This document shows, in pieces, positions 32,763 through 43,200 of a stretch of DNA of 49,661 bases. Position 1 is the first letter of the stretch. Every line of letters begins with the position of its first letter. Origin of the DNA: Cyanocohniella sp. LLY (GTDB lineage Bacteria > Cyanobacteriota > Cyanobacteriia > Cyanobacteriales > Nostocaceae); contig JAKOMP010000028.1 in assembly GCA_022241785.1 (NCBI GenBank), forward strand, positions 1-49,661, in the 5' to 3' direction. The translations under genes were made by a program, and so were the position numbers. Below the pieces are notes generated by a model. It was given only the letters and a program-made list of their open reading frames with translations. It ran no database searches and was not told the origin of the DNA.

Positions 32763-33926
32763 TTATTTACCCATACCTAATTGTTGCGCTTTTTGGTAGA
32801 CTTTACCTTCGGTTAACAGAGATGGAGCAATCACCACTTCAACTTGCTGCATTTCTTTGATGTTTTTAGCTCCTAATGTCCCCATGCTTGTCTTTAAGGC
32901 TCCCACAAGATTATGAGTACCGTCATCTAATCCAGCCGGGCCAATAAGAATTTGCTCTAGGCTACCAGTTGTGCCTACACTAATGCGGGTACCACGGGGC
33001 AGCACTGGGCTAGGAGTTGCCATTCCCCAGTGATAACCTCTTCCTGGGGCTTCAGCGGCTCTAGCAAAGGGTGAACCAATCATTACAGCATCAGCGCCAC
33101 AGGCGATGCATTTACAAATATCGCCACCAGTAATTAAACCGCCATCGGCAATGATGGGGATATAGTTACCAGTTTCTTGATAATAATCTTCTCTGGCTGC
33201 GGCACAATCGGCGATCGCAGTAGCTTGGGGGATACCTACACCTAATACACCACGAGAAGTACAAGCTGCACCAGGGCCAATTCCTACCATGACAGCCGCC
33301 GCCCCAGCTTTCAATAAATTCAATGTGACTTCGTATGTAACACAGTTCCCTAAGGCTACAGGAATAGGCATGGAACGACAAAACTCTGCCAAATCAAGGG
33401 GAACTATGGATTCAGGAGATAGATGTGCTGTAGAGACTACCGTAGCTTGCACAAAAAATAAATCTGCCCCAGCTTTTGCCACCACCTCACCGTATTTACT
33501 AGCTGCGGCTGGGGTAGCACTGACGGCTGCTATACCACCTTGTTGTTTAATTTCCTGAATACGTTGTTCAATTAATTCCGGCTTGATGGGTTCAGCATAA
33601 AGTTCTTGCATGAGGGCAACAAATTCCTGTTTCCCTACGGTCGCAATGCGATCTAAAATCGGTTCTGGATCAGCATAACGAGTTTGGATACCCTCTAAAT
33701 TGATAACGCCTAAGGCTCCTAACTGTGACAAACGTACAGCCATTCCGACATCTACTACGCCATCCATAGCGCTGGCAATAATGGGTATTTCTCGCTCCAG
33801 ATTGCCAATCCGCCACTTAGTATCTGCCAAACTCGGATCTAGTGTTCTGTTACCGGGAACTAGAGCAATTTCATCAATTCCATATGCTCTACGAGCTGTT
33901 TTTCCCCGCCCAAGTTGAATTTCCAC
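32763..33926 (-). CDS. guaB3: GuaB3-family IMP dehydrogenase-related protein
   Basis: 387 residues, the length of the CBS-less GuaB3 group rather than ~490 for classical IMP dehydrogenase. Signatures are EIALVPGNRTLDP, IIASAMDGVVD, GIGPGAACTSRGVLGVGIPQATAI (with the loop Cys that attacks IMP) and ADGGLITGGDICKCIACGADAVMIGSPFA. It probably acts in guanine nucleotide metabolism. Whether it has true IMPDH activity cannot be settled by sequence alone. Single gene. Confidence 0.92.
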   Translation of the reverse strand: MEIQLGRGKTARRAYGIDEIALVPGNRTLDPSLADTKWRIGNLEREIPIIASAMDGVVDVGMAVRLSQLGALGVINLEGIQTRYADPEPILDRIATVGKQEFVALMQELYAEPIKPELIEQRIQEIKQQGGIAAVSATPAAASKYGEVVAKAGADLFFVQATVVSTAHLSPESIVPLDLAEFCRSMPIPVALGNCVTYEVTLNLLKAGAAAVMVGIGPGAACTSRGVLGVGIPQATAIADCAAAREDYYQETGNYIPIIADGGLITGGDICKCIACGADAVMIGSPFARAAEAPGRGYHWGMATPSPVLPRGTRISVGTTGSLEQILIGPAGLDDGTHNLVGALKTSMGTLGAKNIKEMQQVEVVIAPSLLTEGKVYQKAQQLGMGK

Positions 33927-34149
33927 GCTTTAACTTTTCTCAAATCTGTTTAAGCTAGGGTATCAAATTGTGGGGGGATTTGGAGCGATTTTTTTTGGGG
34001 ATTGGGAATTGGAGATTGGGATCTGGGGACTGGAAAAACACGCTTAAAGTTGTTTCTCATGTCAAATACAGGGGTTTTTATGACAGCTTCTGTGTTCGGT
34101 TGGGTGAGGGTTGGTGTGGGGTTAGTTATTCCGGAAAAATGGCTGGACT
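33927..34149. other. heptamer-like repeat tract downstream of the pseudogene
   Basis: On plus, ggggattgggaattggagattgggatctggggactgg (about 33997-34033) is a degenerate heptamer array. It has replaced the expected 3' end of the pseudogene described next. Confidence 0.6.
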
Positions 34150-34500
34150 TATCAGTCATTCCTGGCTGATTATCACGCACTAATGCTGGTAAAACTGCAT
34201 TAATCGTTAAAAGATTACGTTTGGCATCTAGCGCGTCTACTTGGCCAATTTTTTCCTGATTTTCAATGGGAACGTCAAAAGAAGTAACAGTACTCACACA
34301 ACCAACCAACTAAGCTATCGCTACTTGTATCTTCACCAAATTCTGGGTTGCGCTATTAATCTTCCCAGCAATAAGCTGATAATCAGTGAGCTAAATAATA
34401 TAATACTGCCGAAAAAGTTAGTGAAATTTCCTGTAAAGCTACCCAAGAAGACATTTAACATCCAGCCCAAAATACCCCATAAACTCAAATTTGTTGGTTA
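34150..34500 (-). pseudogene. remnant of a YqiJ-like/OB-fold membrane protein gene
   Basis: Reading the minus strand from 34497, one frame gives LSLWGILGWMLNVFLGSFTG and a second hydrophobic stretch, IILFSSLIISLLLGRL, then stops at 34333. After a frame shift the next residues are GEDTSSDSLVG, and after a second shift caused by an extra ttgg (ggttggttgg) the frame gives GCVSTVTSFDVPIENQEKIG and DALDAKRNLLTINAVLP. In order these match the membrane part and OB-fold part of cyanobacterial YqiJ-like (DUF1449) proteins as I remember them. The N-terminal part is missing (a stop codon lies at 34498-34500) and the C-terminus runs into repeat sequence. This is a gene decayed by at least two frameshifts. 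Confidence 0.7.
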
Positions 34501-34975
34501 GCGTAATATTTTGTGAATGATATATGAGTGGGCAATTCTGTTACACTAAATTTTATAGAATAAATATTATGTTTACAACTAAGCTACATACTTAACAACT
34601 GTGTTCATCTGTAGTTAATTACTGTTTTTGGTACCTCATAAAAAAGAACTACCATCAAAAATTAAATTGTCTATTTCGGAATTATTTTTGTTCTTATAAA
34701 AGAATAAATTTATTTAAAATCTGTAGCAAAAAATAGTAAAAATTAAATAAATAAAAACATTTACAGCAAATAAAATTGAAATTTTCCCAGATTCCCGAAA
34801 ATCTTAAATTTGCCTTAAGATATTAACAGCAATATTCAGTGATGAAGTAAGTCTCATCCCTGGGCAGAGACAGAGGTGACTCTGGAGATAGAGATCAAGC
34901 CAAATTTTCTGCTTTTAGGTTTAACCTTATAGGGGAGAGAATTGCTACCATACTTTCAGATTAGATAGTGAAGCC
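34501..34975. other. 475-bp AT-rich region upstream of mutS2
   Basis: No gene or repeat seen. The mutS2 promoter should be here. AGGGGAGAG at 34931-34939 is about 35 bp before the chosen start, too far to serve as its ribosome site. Confidence 0.45.
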
Positions 34976-37405
34976 TTGATCCAATCGGAAACCTTAGAAC
35001 TACTCGAATGGCATCGCCTTTGCCAGCATCTTTCCACATTTGCGGCTACTAAACTCGGGGCGATCGCATCACTGCATTTAACAATACCTGCGTCTCAGTC
35101 AGCAAGTGAGCAGTTATTAAAACAAACTAAAGAAATTTATCAACTAGAAACTCGTTTAACCACGGGATTGTCGTTTGAGGGTATCCAAGATATTGGCGAT
35201 TCCCTAGAACGAGCCGAACGCAGTGGGATTTTGGTAGGAGATGAACTGCTAGCTATCGCTACTACCTTGGCGGGGGCGAGAAACTTACGGCGTGTCATTG
35301 ACAACCAAGAAGACGTGCCTATTTTAGCGGCGTTGGTAGCCGATTTGCGGACTTATCCCGAACTAGAACAGGAAATTCACCGTTGTATTGATGAACGCGG
35401 CCAAGTAACTGATCGGGCTAGTCAAAAACTTGGAGAAATTCGCACTGATTTGCGTAAAACACGCAGTCAAATCACACAAAAGCTGCAAAATATATTACAA
35501 GCTAAATCTGGAGCCGTCCAAGAACAACTAATTACCCAACGAAGCGATCGCTTTGTAATCCCCGTCAAAGCACCCCAAAAGGACGCGATTCCAGGTATTG
35601 TGCATGATACCTCTACAAGTGGTGCCACGCTCTACGTAGAACCTAATTCTGTAGTGCCTTTGGGTAACCAACTGCGCCAGACTATTAGAAGAGAACAAGC
35701 CGAAGAAGAAGCGATTCGCCGCACCTTAACAGAGCAAGTCGCCGCCGTTAAGCCCGATTTAGAACGGTTGCTAGCAATTGTCACCACCTTGGATTTAGCC
35801 ACCGCCAGAGCTAGGTATAGTTTTTGGTTAGGAGCCAATCCCCCCAGATTTATTAACCGTGAGCAACAAGAAATTACTACCCTGCGGCAATTACGGCATC
35901 CTTTACTAGTGTGGCAGCAGCAGCACGAACATGGACAAGCTGTAGTTCCCGTAGATTTATTAATTAGTCCACATATTCGAGTAGTGACAATTACTGGCCC
36001 CAATACAGGGGGTAAAACAGTCACTTTAAAGACCCTAGCTTTGGCAGCATTGATGGCCAAAGTAGGTTTATTTGTCCCCGCCCGTGAACCAGTAGAAATG
36101 CCTTGGTTCGACCAAGTATTAGCTGATATCGGTGACGAACAATCCCTGCAACAAAGTTTATCGACATTTTCCGGTCATATTCGTCGTATTAGCCGCATTT
36201 TAGATGCTTTGGGGAATGGGGAAGCAGGGGAGCAGGGAGCAGGGGGAGCAGGGGAAAGTGAGTTTTATTCTTCCTCATCCCTTGTCCTCCTAGATGAAGT
36301 AGGCGCGGGAACTGATCCCGTAGAAGGTAGTGCTTTAGCGATCGCCTTGCTGCAATATCTGGCTAATCATGCCCAGTTGACTATTGCGACAACGCACTTT
36401 GGGGAATTAAAAGCGCTGAAATACGAAGATGCGCGGTTTGAAAATGCTTCGGTGGAATTTGATGAAAGTACACTTTCGCCTACGTATCGTCTACTTTGGG
36501 GGATTCCTGGGCGTTCTAATGCTTTGACAATTGCCCAACGTTTAGGGTTAAAACCCGAAGTTGTGGCACAAGCCAAAAACCAAGTAGGCGAGGCGACAGA
36601 CGAAGTTAACCAAGTAATTGCCGGGTTAGAAGCACAACGCCGCCGCCAAGAAACTAAAGCCGAGGAAGCGCAAAAGTTATTGCAGCAAGCGGAACGTTTA
36701 TACAAAGAAGTATCCGCAAAAGCCGAAACTTTACAGGAGCGAGAAAAAGCTTTGCGGGCTGATCAAGAAGTCGCTGTACAACAAGCGATCGCCCAAGCCA
36801 AAGGTGAAATTGCCCAAGTGATTCGCCGCTTGCAAAAAGGTACACCCAAAGCCCAAGATGCCCAGCAAGCAACCGATGCGTTAAATCAAATTTCCCAAAA
36901 ATATCAGCCCAAAGTACCGCCAAAACAGAAAGTTGGGTTTATGCCCAAAGTAGGCGATCGCGTGCGGATTTCGCAATTTGGGCAAACAGCAGAAGTGTTA
37001 ACCAATCCTGATGAGGATGGTGAATTTAGTGTCCGTTTTGGCATTATGAAGATGACCGTCAAGCTAGAAGACATCGAGTCTTTGGATGGTCAAAAAGCCG
37101 AACCAGTGGCGAAAAAGAAACCAGCGCCAGAAGTTGTGACTCCACCACCTCAAAGCGCCCCAGCAATTCGCACTTCTCAAAATACAGTGGATTTGCGCGG
37201 TAAACGAGTCAGTGATGCAGAAATTCTTTTAGACAAGGCAATTTCGGAAGCTTCCGGCCAGATATGGATTATTCACGGACACGGTACGGGAAAATTGCGA
37301 CAAGGAGTTCACATCTTTTTGCAACAGCACCCCAGAATTAGTAAATTTGAACCAGCTGAACAGGCAGATGGCGGTAGTGGTGTCACCATTGCTTATGTTA
37401 AATAA
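34976..37405 (+). CDS. mutS2: endonuclease MutS2
   Basis: MutS2 family ATPase/nuclease acting on branched DNA or, in some bacteria, on collided ribosomes. 809 residues from a TTG start at 34976. MIQSETLELLEWHRL is a normal MutS2 N-terminus, and the nearby GTG is out of frame. Walker A TGPNTGGKT (~342-350), Walker B LVLLDEVGAGTDP (~434-446), an H-loop ATTHFGEL, a coiled-coil region (~530-620), a KOW-like segment and the C-terminal Smr nuclease domain (VDLRGKR, HGHGTGKLRQG). Residues ~413-428 (GNGEAGEQGAGGAGES) are encoded by a repeat inserted between Walker A and Walker B. Confidence 0.95.
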   Translation: MIQSETLELLEWHRLCQHLSTFAATKLGAIASLHLTIPASQSASEQLLKQTKEIYQLETRLTTGLSFEGIQDIGDSLERAERSGILVGDELLAIATTLAGARNLRRVIDNQEDVPILAALVADLRTYPELEQEIHRCIDERGQVTDRASQKLGEIRTDLRKTRSQITQKLQNILQAKSGAVQEQLITQRSDRFVIPVKAPQKDAIPGIVHDTSTSGATLYVEPNSVVPLGNQLRQTIRREQAEEEAIRRTLTEQVAAVKPDLERLLAIVTTLDLATARARYSFWLGANPPRFINREQQEITTLRQLRHPLLVWQQQHEHGQAVVPVDLLISPHIRVVTITGPNTGGKTVTLKTLALAALMAKVGLFVPAREPVEMPWFDQVLADIGDEQSLQQSLSTFSGHIRRISRILDALGNGEAGEQGAGGAGESEFYSSSSLVLLDEVGAGTDPVEGSALAIALLQYLANHAQLTIATTHFGELKALKYEDARFENASVEFDESTLSPTYRLLWGIPGRSNALTIAQRLGLKPEVVAQAKNQVGEATDEVNQVIAGLEAQRRRQETKAEEAQKLLQQAERLYKEVSAKAETLQEREKALRADQEVAVQQAIAQAKGEIAQVIRRLQKGTPKAQDAQQATDALNQISQKYQPKVPPKQKVGFMPKVGDRVRISQFGQTAEVLTNPDEDGEFSVRFGIMKMTVKLEDIESLDGQKAEPVAKKKPAPEVVTPPPQSAPAIRTSQNTVDLRGKRVSDAEILLDKAISEASGQIWIIHGHGTGKLRQGVHIFLQQHPRISKFEPAEQADGGSGVTIAYVK
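36211..36256. repeat. agggagc-type repeat inside mutS2
   Basis: Imperfect 7-9-base units (ggggaagc, aggggagc, agggagc, agggggagc, agggg) keep the frame and give a Gly/Ala/Glu loop. Confidence 0.85.
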
Positions 37406-37756
37406 ACTGGCAACAAAAATCACTTATGTAAGTTAATAATTTTTAATTGCTAATTAATAATATCCTCTCTATTATTAGCTATTAGCAATTAGATATTAAC
37501 TAAGTTAAGTAATGTTTATTTATACATTGACACTGAGCTAGTAGGTGTGACTAGAAAGAGTTTCATCGGTTTGATCGATAAAATTTGTTGAAAATAAATT
37601 TTCATCTAGTAGAGTAAGACAAAGACTACTGCTGTTTACCAAATTGAGCAAAGCTAGCAGCAGCTAATAGCTAATAGCGATGGGAAACCAACCTTGAACT
37701 TTCAGAGTCTGGTTTCAAAATGGGTAACAGCACAAGCCCCTACAGCCTGATCACCT
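37406..37756. other. 351-bp gap between mutS2 and the DUF3038 gene
   Basis: Contains ttagctattagcaattag and gctaatagctaatagcg heptamer-like stretches, and otherwise AT-rich sequence that should hold the promoter of the DUF3038/DUF4335 pair. No gene seen. Confidence 0.5.
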
Positions 37757-38362
37757 ATGCTAAAAGTTATGCACTCGGCCGCCGATTCAGCCACGCCAAA
37801 TCCCCAGTGGGAGGATTTAATTAAACTTCCAGCCCCAAACACAGTTCAATGGGACAATATCAAAACCCAGTTAGACTTGGTGCTGTTGGCGCTAGAAACT
37901 TTAACTGGTATTGGTTCCGAGGCTATGCTCTCTGCGGCAATCAATCTGAATTTAGAGTCGAGAGTGCCAGACCGGGTAGCTTTATGGCGATTACGTCAGT
38001 CCAATCCCCTACGTAAAGGTCAAGGTGGGCGAAAAAAGCTAGATGTAGAAGAAGCGCGATCGCTTGTTTTGATCATCTGCTACCTCGCCAAACAGCACCA
38101 AGAATTAATTCGCCGTGCTGTTGGTCTACTAGAACAAATGGCGGAAAACAAACGGGAACCTCATCAGGCTGCCTTACTTGGAGATTACATCGATGCTTTC
38201 TGCAACACCTACCAAGAACGGATGGAAGAGGACGACCAAATATCCACGGATCTACTGACCAACTTGGCGCTCAAACTGCTTGTAGATTTACTGTTTTACA
38301 GTGCGCCTGGTGGTCACCGCCGTCTTTGGTTAGCACTCATAGACCGTTCTGCAAAACTTTAG
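37757..38362 (+). CDS. DUF3038 protein
   Basis: 201 residues, soluble and mostly helical, recognised from memory as the cyanobacterial DUF3038 family (DLVLLALETLTGIGSEAML, LWRLRQSNPLRKGQGGRKKLD). The basic RKGQGGRKK stretch at ~96-104 might contact nucleic acid or a phosphate, but this is speculation. It is followed 27 bp later by the DUF4335 gene, its usual neighbour. Confidence 0.85.
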   Translation: MLKVMHSAADSATPNPQWEDLIKLPAPNTVQWDNIKTQLDLVLLALETLTGIGSEAMLSAAINLNLESRVPDRVALWRLRQSNPLRKGQGGRKKLDVEEARSLVLIICYLAKQHQELIRRAVGLLEQMAENKREPHQAALLGDYIDAFCNTYQERMEEDDQISTDLLTNLALKLLVDLLFYSAPGGHRRLWLALIDRSAKL

Positions 38363-38389
38363 ATAATAGTCTTCCTCGTTGTTCCTGCC

Positions 38390-40000
38390 ATGCCACCATC
38401 AAATTCTGTCATTCGTCGCTACACACCCCCGACTTGCACCCTAGAAATCTTGGCGCAAAGTTCGCCTTTGTCCCGTTGGATGGGGAAAACTGTAATTAAG
38501 CAGCTAACCTTCGAGCTGCACTTTGATGATCCGCAACTACCAGAAGAACGCCGAATCCCCATTCGAGGCGATCGCGACCAACTAGAAATTTTGTGTGACG
38601 CTGTTACTAATTACGTACAAGGATTTTTACAGCAACCTCCCGATAGCTTTTGGTTGAGTCTTTCTGAACCCCAGGATTCTAGTAAAGTTTCTCAGGACTC
38701 GGAGTTTACAGATTTTCGCCAAACTCCATTACCAATTACTAAAACATTTCCATCTTTGACCTCCCAATTACCAGGAGGCAGAATCTACTTAGAACCAGGC
38801 AACTATTTAACTCATCATCTGTATCTTGGTTCCCTCGCCAACCAGTCATCTGGTTCTGTAATTCAACTGAGTCTGCTGCAACTATTTGATTTAGCAACTG
38901 CCTTAGACGAATACTCTGCTGATGTCATGGCGTTACCAAATCTCAATAACAATAAATTAACTTTGCGATTGCCAGCCTGGGCACCTATCGCCGCAGTCAT
39001 GGTATTGGGCGTAGGTTTACTACCGATGACTTTGCAATATGCTAATAACAATCGGCAAAAACAGCCACAAATAGCACAATCAGGAAATCCCCAAGAAACG
39101 GAAATTGCTCTAGAATCGCCCCCTTCGCCCGAATTTCCCACAACATCATCTGACATCAAAATTCCCGAAGATTTACAATCGCTACCGCTGTTCGGCGCAG
39201 ACACACCATTGCCCACAGCTAGTTTTCCTCCACAACCAATAGTACCTTCCTCACCATCTCTCAGTTCTGGTTTCTCTCCAACTTTTCTACCATCTGGAGA
39301 AGATGAACTATCTATCTTTGAGGGTAGGCCAAGCAATTCCCCAAGTGCAGCATCTAAAACAATTCCCGATCAGCAAAATACGATTCAGCCAAATCTGATA
39401 CCAGACATTACACAGCCAAATTCTCAAGTTGAAACTACGATTCCCCAAAGACGAAGTTTACCACCTAGCCTATCTGCTGACAGAGCAACATCACCCAGTA
39501 TTGCGGCAATTCCTCCCTCTTTACCCAACATATCCAATAACGATTCCAGCAGTAATACTCTTACCCAAAAACCAGTCAACCCACAGCAACTGGAAGCAGC
39601 AATCAATTCATCTATAAATACTCCTAATGCGGCAGTTGATACTAATTCATTCGATAGATTGAATAGTCAACCAATAACTCCCTCATCTCCAGAAGCCGTT
39701 CCTGATGGTACCTTATTTGACACAGTGCAAGTAGCAGAAGCTAGAGAACAACTCACCAAACGTTGGCAGCCACCTAATGGATTTGCCCAAACATTAGAAT
39801 ACAGTGTGTTGGTGGGTGTTGATGGTACAGTCGAACGAATTTTACCCCTGAATCGGGCAGCAAGAGAATATATCGAGAGTGCCGGAATGCCGACAATTGG
39901 TCAATCTTTTGTTTCTGCCAATAAATCTGGACAAAATATGCGTATTCGAGTTGTTCTCAGTCCCGACGGCAAAGTCCAGACCTTTCCTGAGAACGAATAA
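38390..40000 (+). CDS. DUF4335 membrane-anchored protein
   Basis: 536 residues. The N-terminal ~170 residues form the conserved DUF4335 domain (IRRYTPPTCTLEILAQSSPLSRW, FELHFDDPQLPEERRI). A single membrane helix is at ~197-216 (WAPIAAVMVLGVGLLPMTL). A long Pro/Ser/Asn/Gln-rich, low-complexity linker covers ~220-440. The C-terminal ~90 residues form a compact domain (LEYSVLVGVDGTVERILPLN). Architecture and pairing with DUF3038 are typical for cyanobacteria. Function unknown. Confidence 0.88.
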   Translation: MPPSNSVIRRYTPPTCTLEILAQSSPLSRWMGKTVIKQLTFELHFDDPQLPEERRIPIRGDRDQLEILCDAVTNYVQGFLQQPPDSFWLSLSEPQDSSKVSQDSEFTDFRQTPLPITKTFPSLTSQLPGGRIYLEPGNYLTHHLYLGSLANQSSGSVIQLSLLQLFDLATALDEYSADVMALPNLNNNKLTLRLPAWAPIAAVMVLGVGLLPMTLQYANNNRQKQPQIAQSGNPQETEIALESPPSPEFPTTSSDIKIPEDLQSLPLFGADTPLPTASFPPQPIVPSSPSLSSGFSPTFLPSGEDELSIFEGRPSNSPSAASKTIPDQQNTIQPNLIPDITQPNSQVETTIPQRRSLPPSLSADRATSPSIAAIPPSLPNISNNDSSSNTLTQKPVNPQQLEAAINSSINTPNAAVDTNSFDRLNSQPITPSSPEAVPDGTLFDTVQVAEAREQLTKRWQPPNGFAQTLEYSVLVGVDGTVERILPLNRAAREYIESAGMPTIGQSFVSANKSGQNMRIRVVLSPDGKVQTFPENE

Positions 40001-40054
40001 GTAAATCAATTGGCTTGATGTCATCTGCAAAACTGGTACACACCTTGTAATAGT

Positions 40055-40095
40055 AATGGTAGGTTGGGTTAAGCGCAGCGCAACCCAACTAAGCC
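40055..40095. repeat. aacccaac/gttgggtt hairpin repeat
   Basis: taggttgggtt-aagcgcagcgc-aacccaacta is an inverted repeat of a common cyanobacterial dispersed type. A related half (tgttgggtttcg...caccaacctac) lies at 40222-40276. Confidence 0.75.
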
Positions 40096-40096
40096 T

Positions 40097-40206
40097 AACT
40101 TTTCACGGTATCTGGAAAACCTCTCTCTAAATCTCTCTCCTGCGAGAAGAGAGACTTTGAATTGCTGGTTTGTCAATTAGATTTTCCGTGGACTTTTCCA
40201 CATGAC
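40097..40206. repeat. MITE-like element, family 1, 110-bp copy
   Basis: Left end aacttttcacggtatctgg, core cctctctctaaatctctctcc with gagaagagag, and right end ccacatgac. It is the most compact copy in the window. Its left end equals the solo end at 28942-28963. Confidence 0.82.
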
Positions 40207-40286
40207 CTAAGCAAACCATAATGTTGGGTTTCGTTCCATTGCTCCGCAACGCTAGCGCGAACAACACCAACCTACGGGTCTAATTT

Positions 40287-43200
40287 TCAGTCAGCTAAAC
40301 GCTGGGCGATCGCCTGCAATAATACCTCAAATCCTGACTCGCTGTGAATTTCTGAAGTCAAGGTATTCATGTCTTTTAGCAGGGTTGTAAGTTCTGCGAT
40401 GGTGTTGCGAATCTCGGTATATAGGTCTATTTCTTCTCGAAATCCTTGTAGATTAGCTGCACTCACTTCTTTCATAGCTGCATCTAATTCTTTTATTTGT
40501 TCTTCCCAATGTTTAATATAATTAATTCTGGCAATTGGCTTATATATTTGGGCATCTTCTAACACTATCGGGAAAATGCGGTCATAAAAATTTTCATTTT
40601 TGGCAATTTCCACCAGTTCATACATACAATTTTCTGATTTTAAATACTGGTCACTTATGACTAAAATTACGCATTTACCCTGACTTAATCGCTGCATAAA
40701 TGCTTTGAATTTTTCTTTATAAGCAACGGTATTTTTATCACGAATAATTTTAATATTGTGCGCTGCAAATACTTTCTCTATTTGCTCAACAAAGGTTTCG
40801 CTGTGCTTATCCCGTAGGGTGTAGGAAATGAAAACCTCTTTTTGATGATTATCTTTTTGCTGATGTGAAAAAGATTTATTTTTCTCTTGTTCTAATTCGC
40901 TTTGTAACTTTGTCACTTGGGGGCTATCTTCTCTATATTCTTGCTCAAATATATACGAAATGTCATCAATCAATCTGCGGACATCTACCATTTCATAGCT
41001 GTTTTCACATTCAACTTGATAACGACGATCATTAAAGCGTTTATTGAGTGATTTCAAAGTATAAAAATGAGGAATCAGCAAGTTTTTACAAAAATCGCAG
41101 TTACAAGGAACAAAAGTTTGATATTGCAAACGTTCATAAGAACTGTGAATTTTATCTAGTTCATGGGTGACAACTGCCATCAATTCTTTTTTACGGCTAC
41201 CAGTAACACGAATTTTGATTTCTCGTTGATTGTAGTTTTCTATAACTTCAGCACGGGTTTGGTTTTTGTGGAGAATAACACCTGTTTTCCAAACGAGTTT
41301 TTGTTGTTCAATCCAAGGGTGTGTCTCGACAATAAAGCGGGTGAGGATACCTTTAGGCATGAAGTCATAGCTGTAGCGCAAAATCAGATTGTTGGTATCG
41401 TCCCAGTTATAGTCAGGTTGTTCAATGGAAAGCAATTGCGGCGCGATGTAAGTACCAGGACGACTAGGAATTTCGTAGCATAGTTTGAACCGCATCATTA
41501 ATTGCAGCAGTTCATCTCGCATTTGGGCATATTCGCCATTTTGCCAAATATTTTCGAGGTCATCCCGTGTAAAACAACCCAGGTTTTGCTTGACAGTATC
41601 ATTATCTAAAACTTTGTAAACCGCAGTAGTTCCCCATTCGGGTTTGAGGATGACGTAGTGTTTGAGTGTGGCATCTTCTTGGAAGTGGAGAAAAACACCG
41701 AGGTCGTGTAAATAACTACTTAAACGCAGCATATCTGTGCGGTCTGTTAAATTATTCACTCGGCAAAGATGGCAATATTCTTCCAGGCTGATGTAATTGC
41801 GGGAATAGTTTTCTAATGCTGCTCTGACTCTCACCCAGAGTTTTGGTAGCGGTGTGCCTACATGGGGAAGTCTGCTAATGTAAAGTTGAATCGCGTCTTT
41901 AATTTCTGCTAAACCGCGATTTGTGGCTAAGTTAGTAGGCAAAATTTTTTCCAAGTTGTTAAATTCGCTGCGTAACTGGCGTTCATTGACTTCACACTGA
42001 CGGTCTTGTTTTTCATTTTTGATGATGATCACCGGACTATTATCACTGAGGAGTCCGACAACATTCAGCCACCAGTAAAAATCAGTGTTTTCTTTGCGGG
42101 TATCAGCGACCAAGACATAAAGGGAACGCTTACTCAGGAAAAATTGATGGGTTTGATGATAGATTTCCTGTCCGCCGAAATCCCAGATATTCACACGAAA
42201 GTCTTCGCCATTAGGTTGTGTAAAGTGCCAATGGATAACCTCAATACCCTCGGTTGATTTTTCATCTGATTCGAGTTGGTAAGTTTCATCTTTGATTTTC
42301 TTGGCTAAAGAGGTTTTACCTGCTCCCCCTTCACCAACAATTAAGAACTTAACTTCGTAAATAGGTTCGGTTTCGGCTGGGTCTTGCACCCGGAAATAGA
42401 AATCGAGAATTTCATTCAAATCGCCTGGTAATAAGCTTGAATCCTTCGGCCCTAAAATCTCAGGGGGAATGGGGACTGGATTCCTACGAAGATCCAATTT
42501 TTCCAGGTTTGGCAGTTGTCTTATCTCCCCTGGTAGACTGCTCAGTTGATTGTTGTCGAGGTAGAGCGTTTGCAGGTTGGTGAGTTGGAAAATTTCTGGT
42601 GGCAGACTGCTTAGTTGATTATTGTCGAGGTCGAGGGTTTGCAGGTTGGTGAGTTGGAAAATTTCTGGTGGCAGACTGCTCAGTTGATTACTACCGAGGT
42701 AGAGCGTTTGCAGGTTGGTGAGTTGTCCAATTTCTGGTGGCAAACTGCTTAGTTGATTCCTGTCGAGGTTGAGGGTTTGCAGGTTGGTGAGTTGTCTTAT
42801 TTCCCCTGGTAGACTCCTCAGTTGATTACTACCGAGGTGGAGGGTTTGCAGGTTGGTGAGTTGGACAATTTCTGGTGGCAGACTGCTTAGTTGATTTATG
42901 TAGAGGATGAGGGTTTGCAGGTTGGTGAGTTGGACAATTTTCTGTGGCAGACTGCTTAGTTGATTACTACCAAGGTCGAGCGCTTGCAGGTTGGTGAGTT
43001 GGACAATTTCTAGTGGCAGACTGCTCAGTTGATTACTGCCAAGGTCGAGCGCTTGCAGGTTGGTGAGTTGGACAATTTCTGGTGGCAGACTGCTCAGTTG
43101 ATTACTGCCAAGGTCGAGCGCTTGCAGGTTGGTGAGTTGGACAATTTCTGGTGGCAGACTGCTCAGTTGATTACTGCCAAGGTCGAGCGCTTGCAGGTTG

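Noticed and set aside
33950-34309. 119-residue frame as an intact gene
   Set aside because: Its first part is the OB-fold fragment of a frameshifted gene and its last part is repeat-encoded, so it is treated as part of the pseudogene region.
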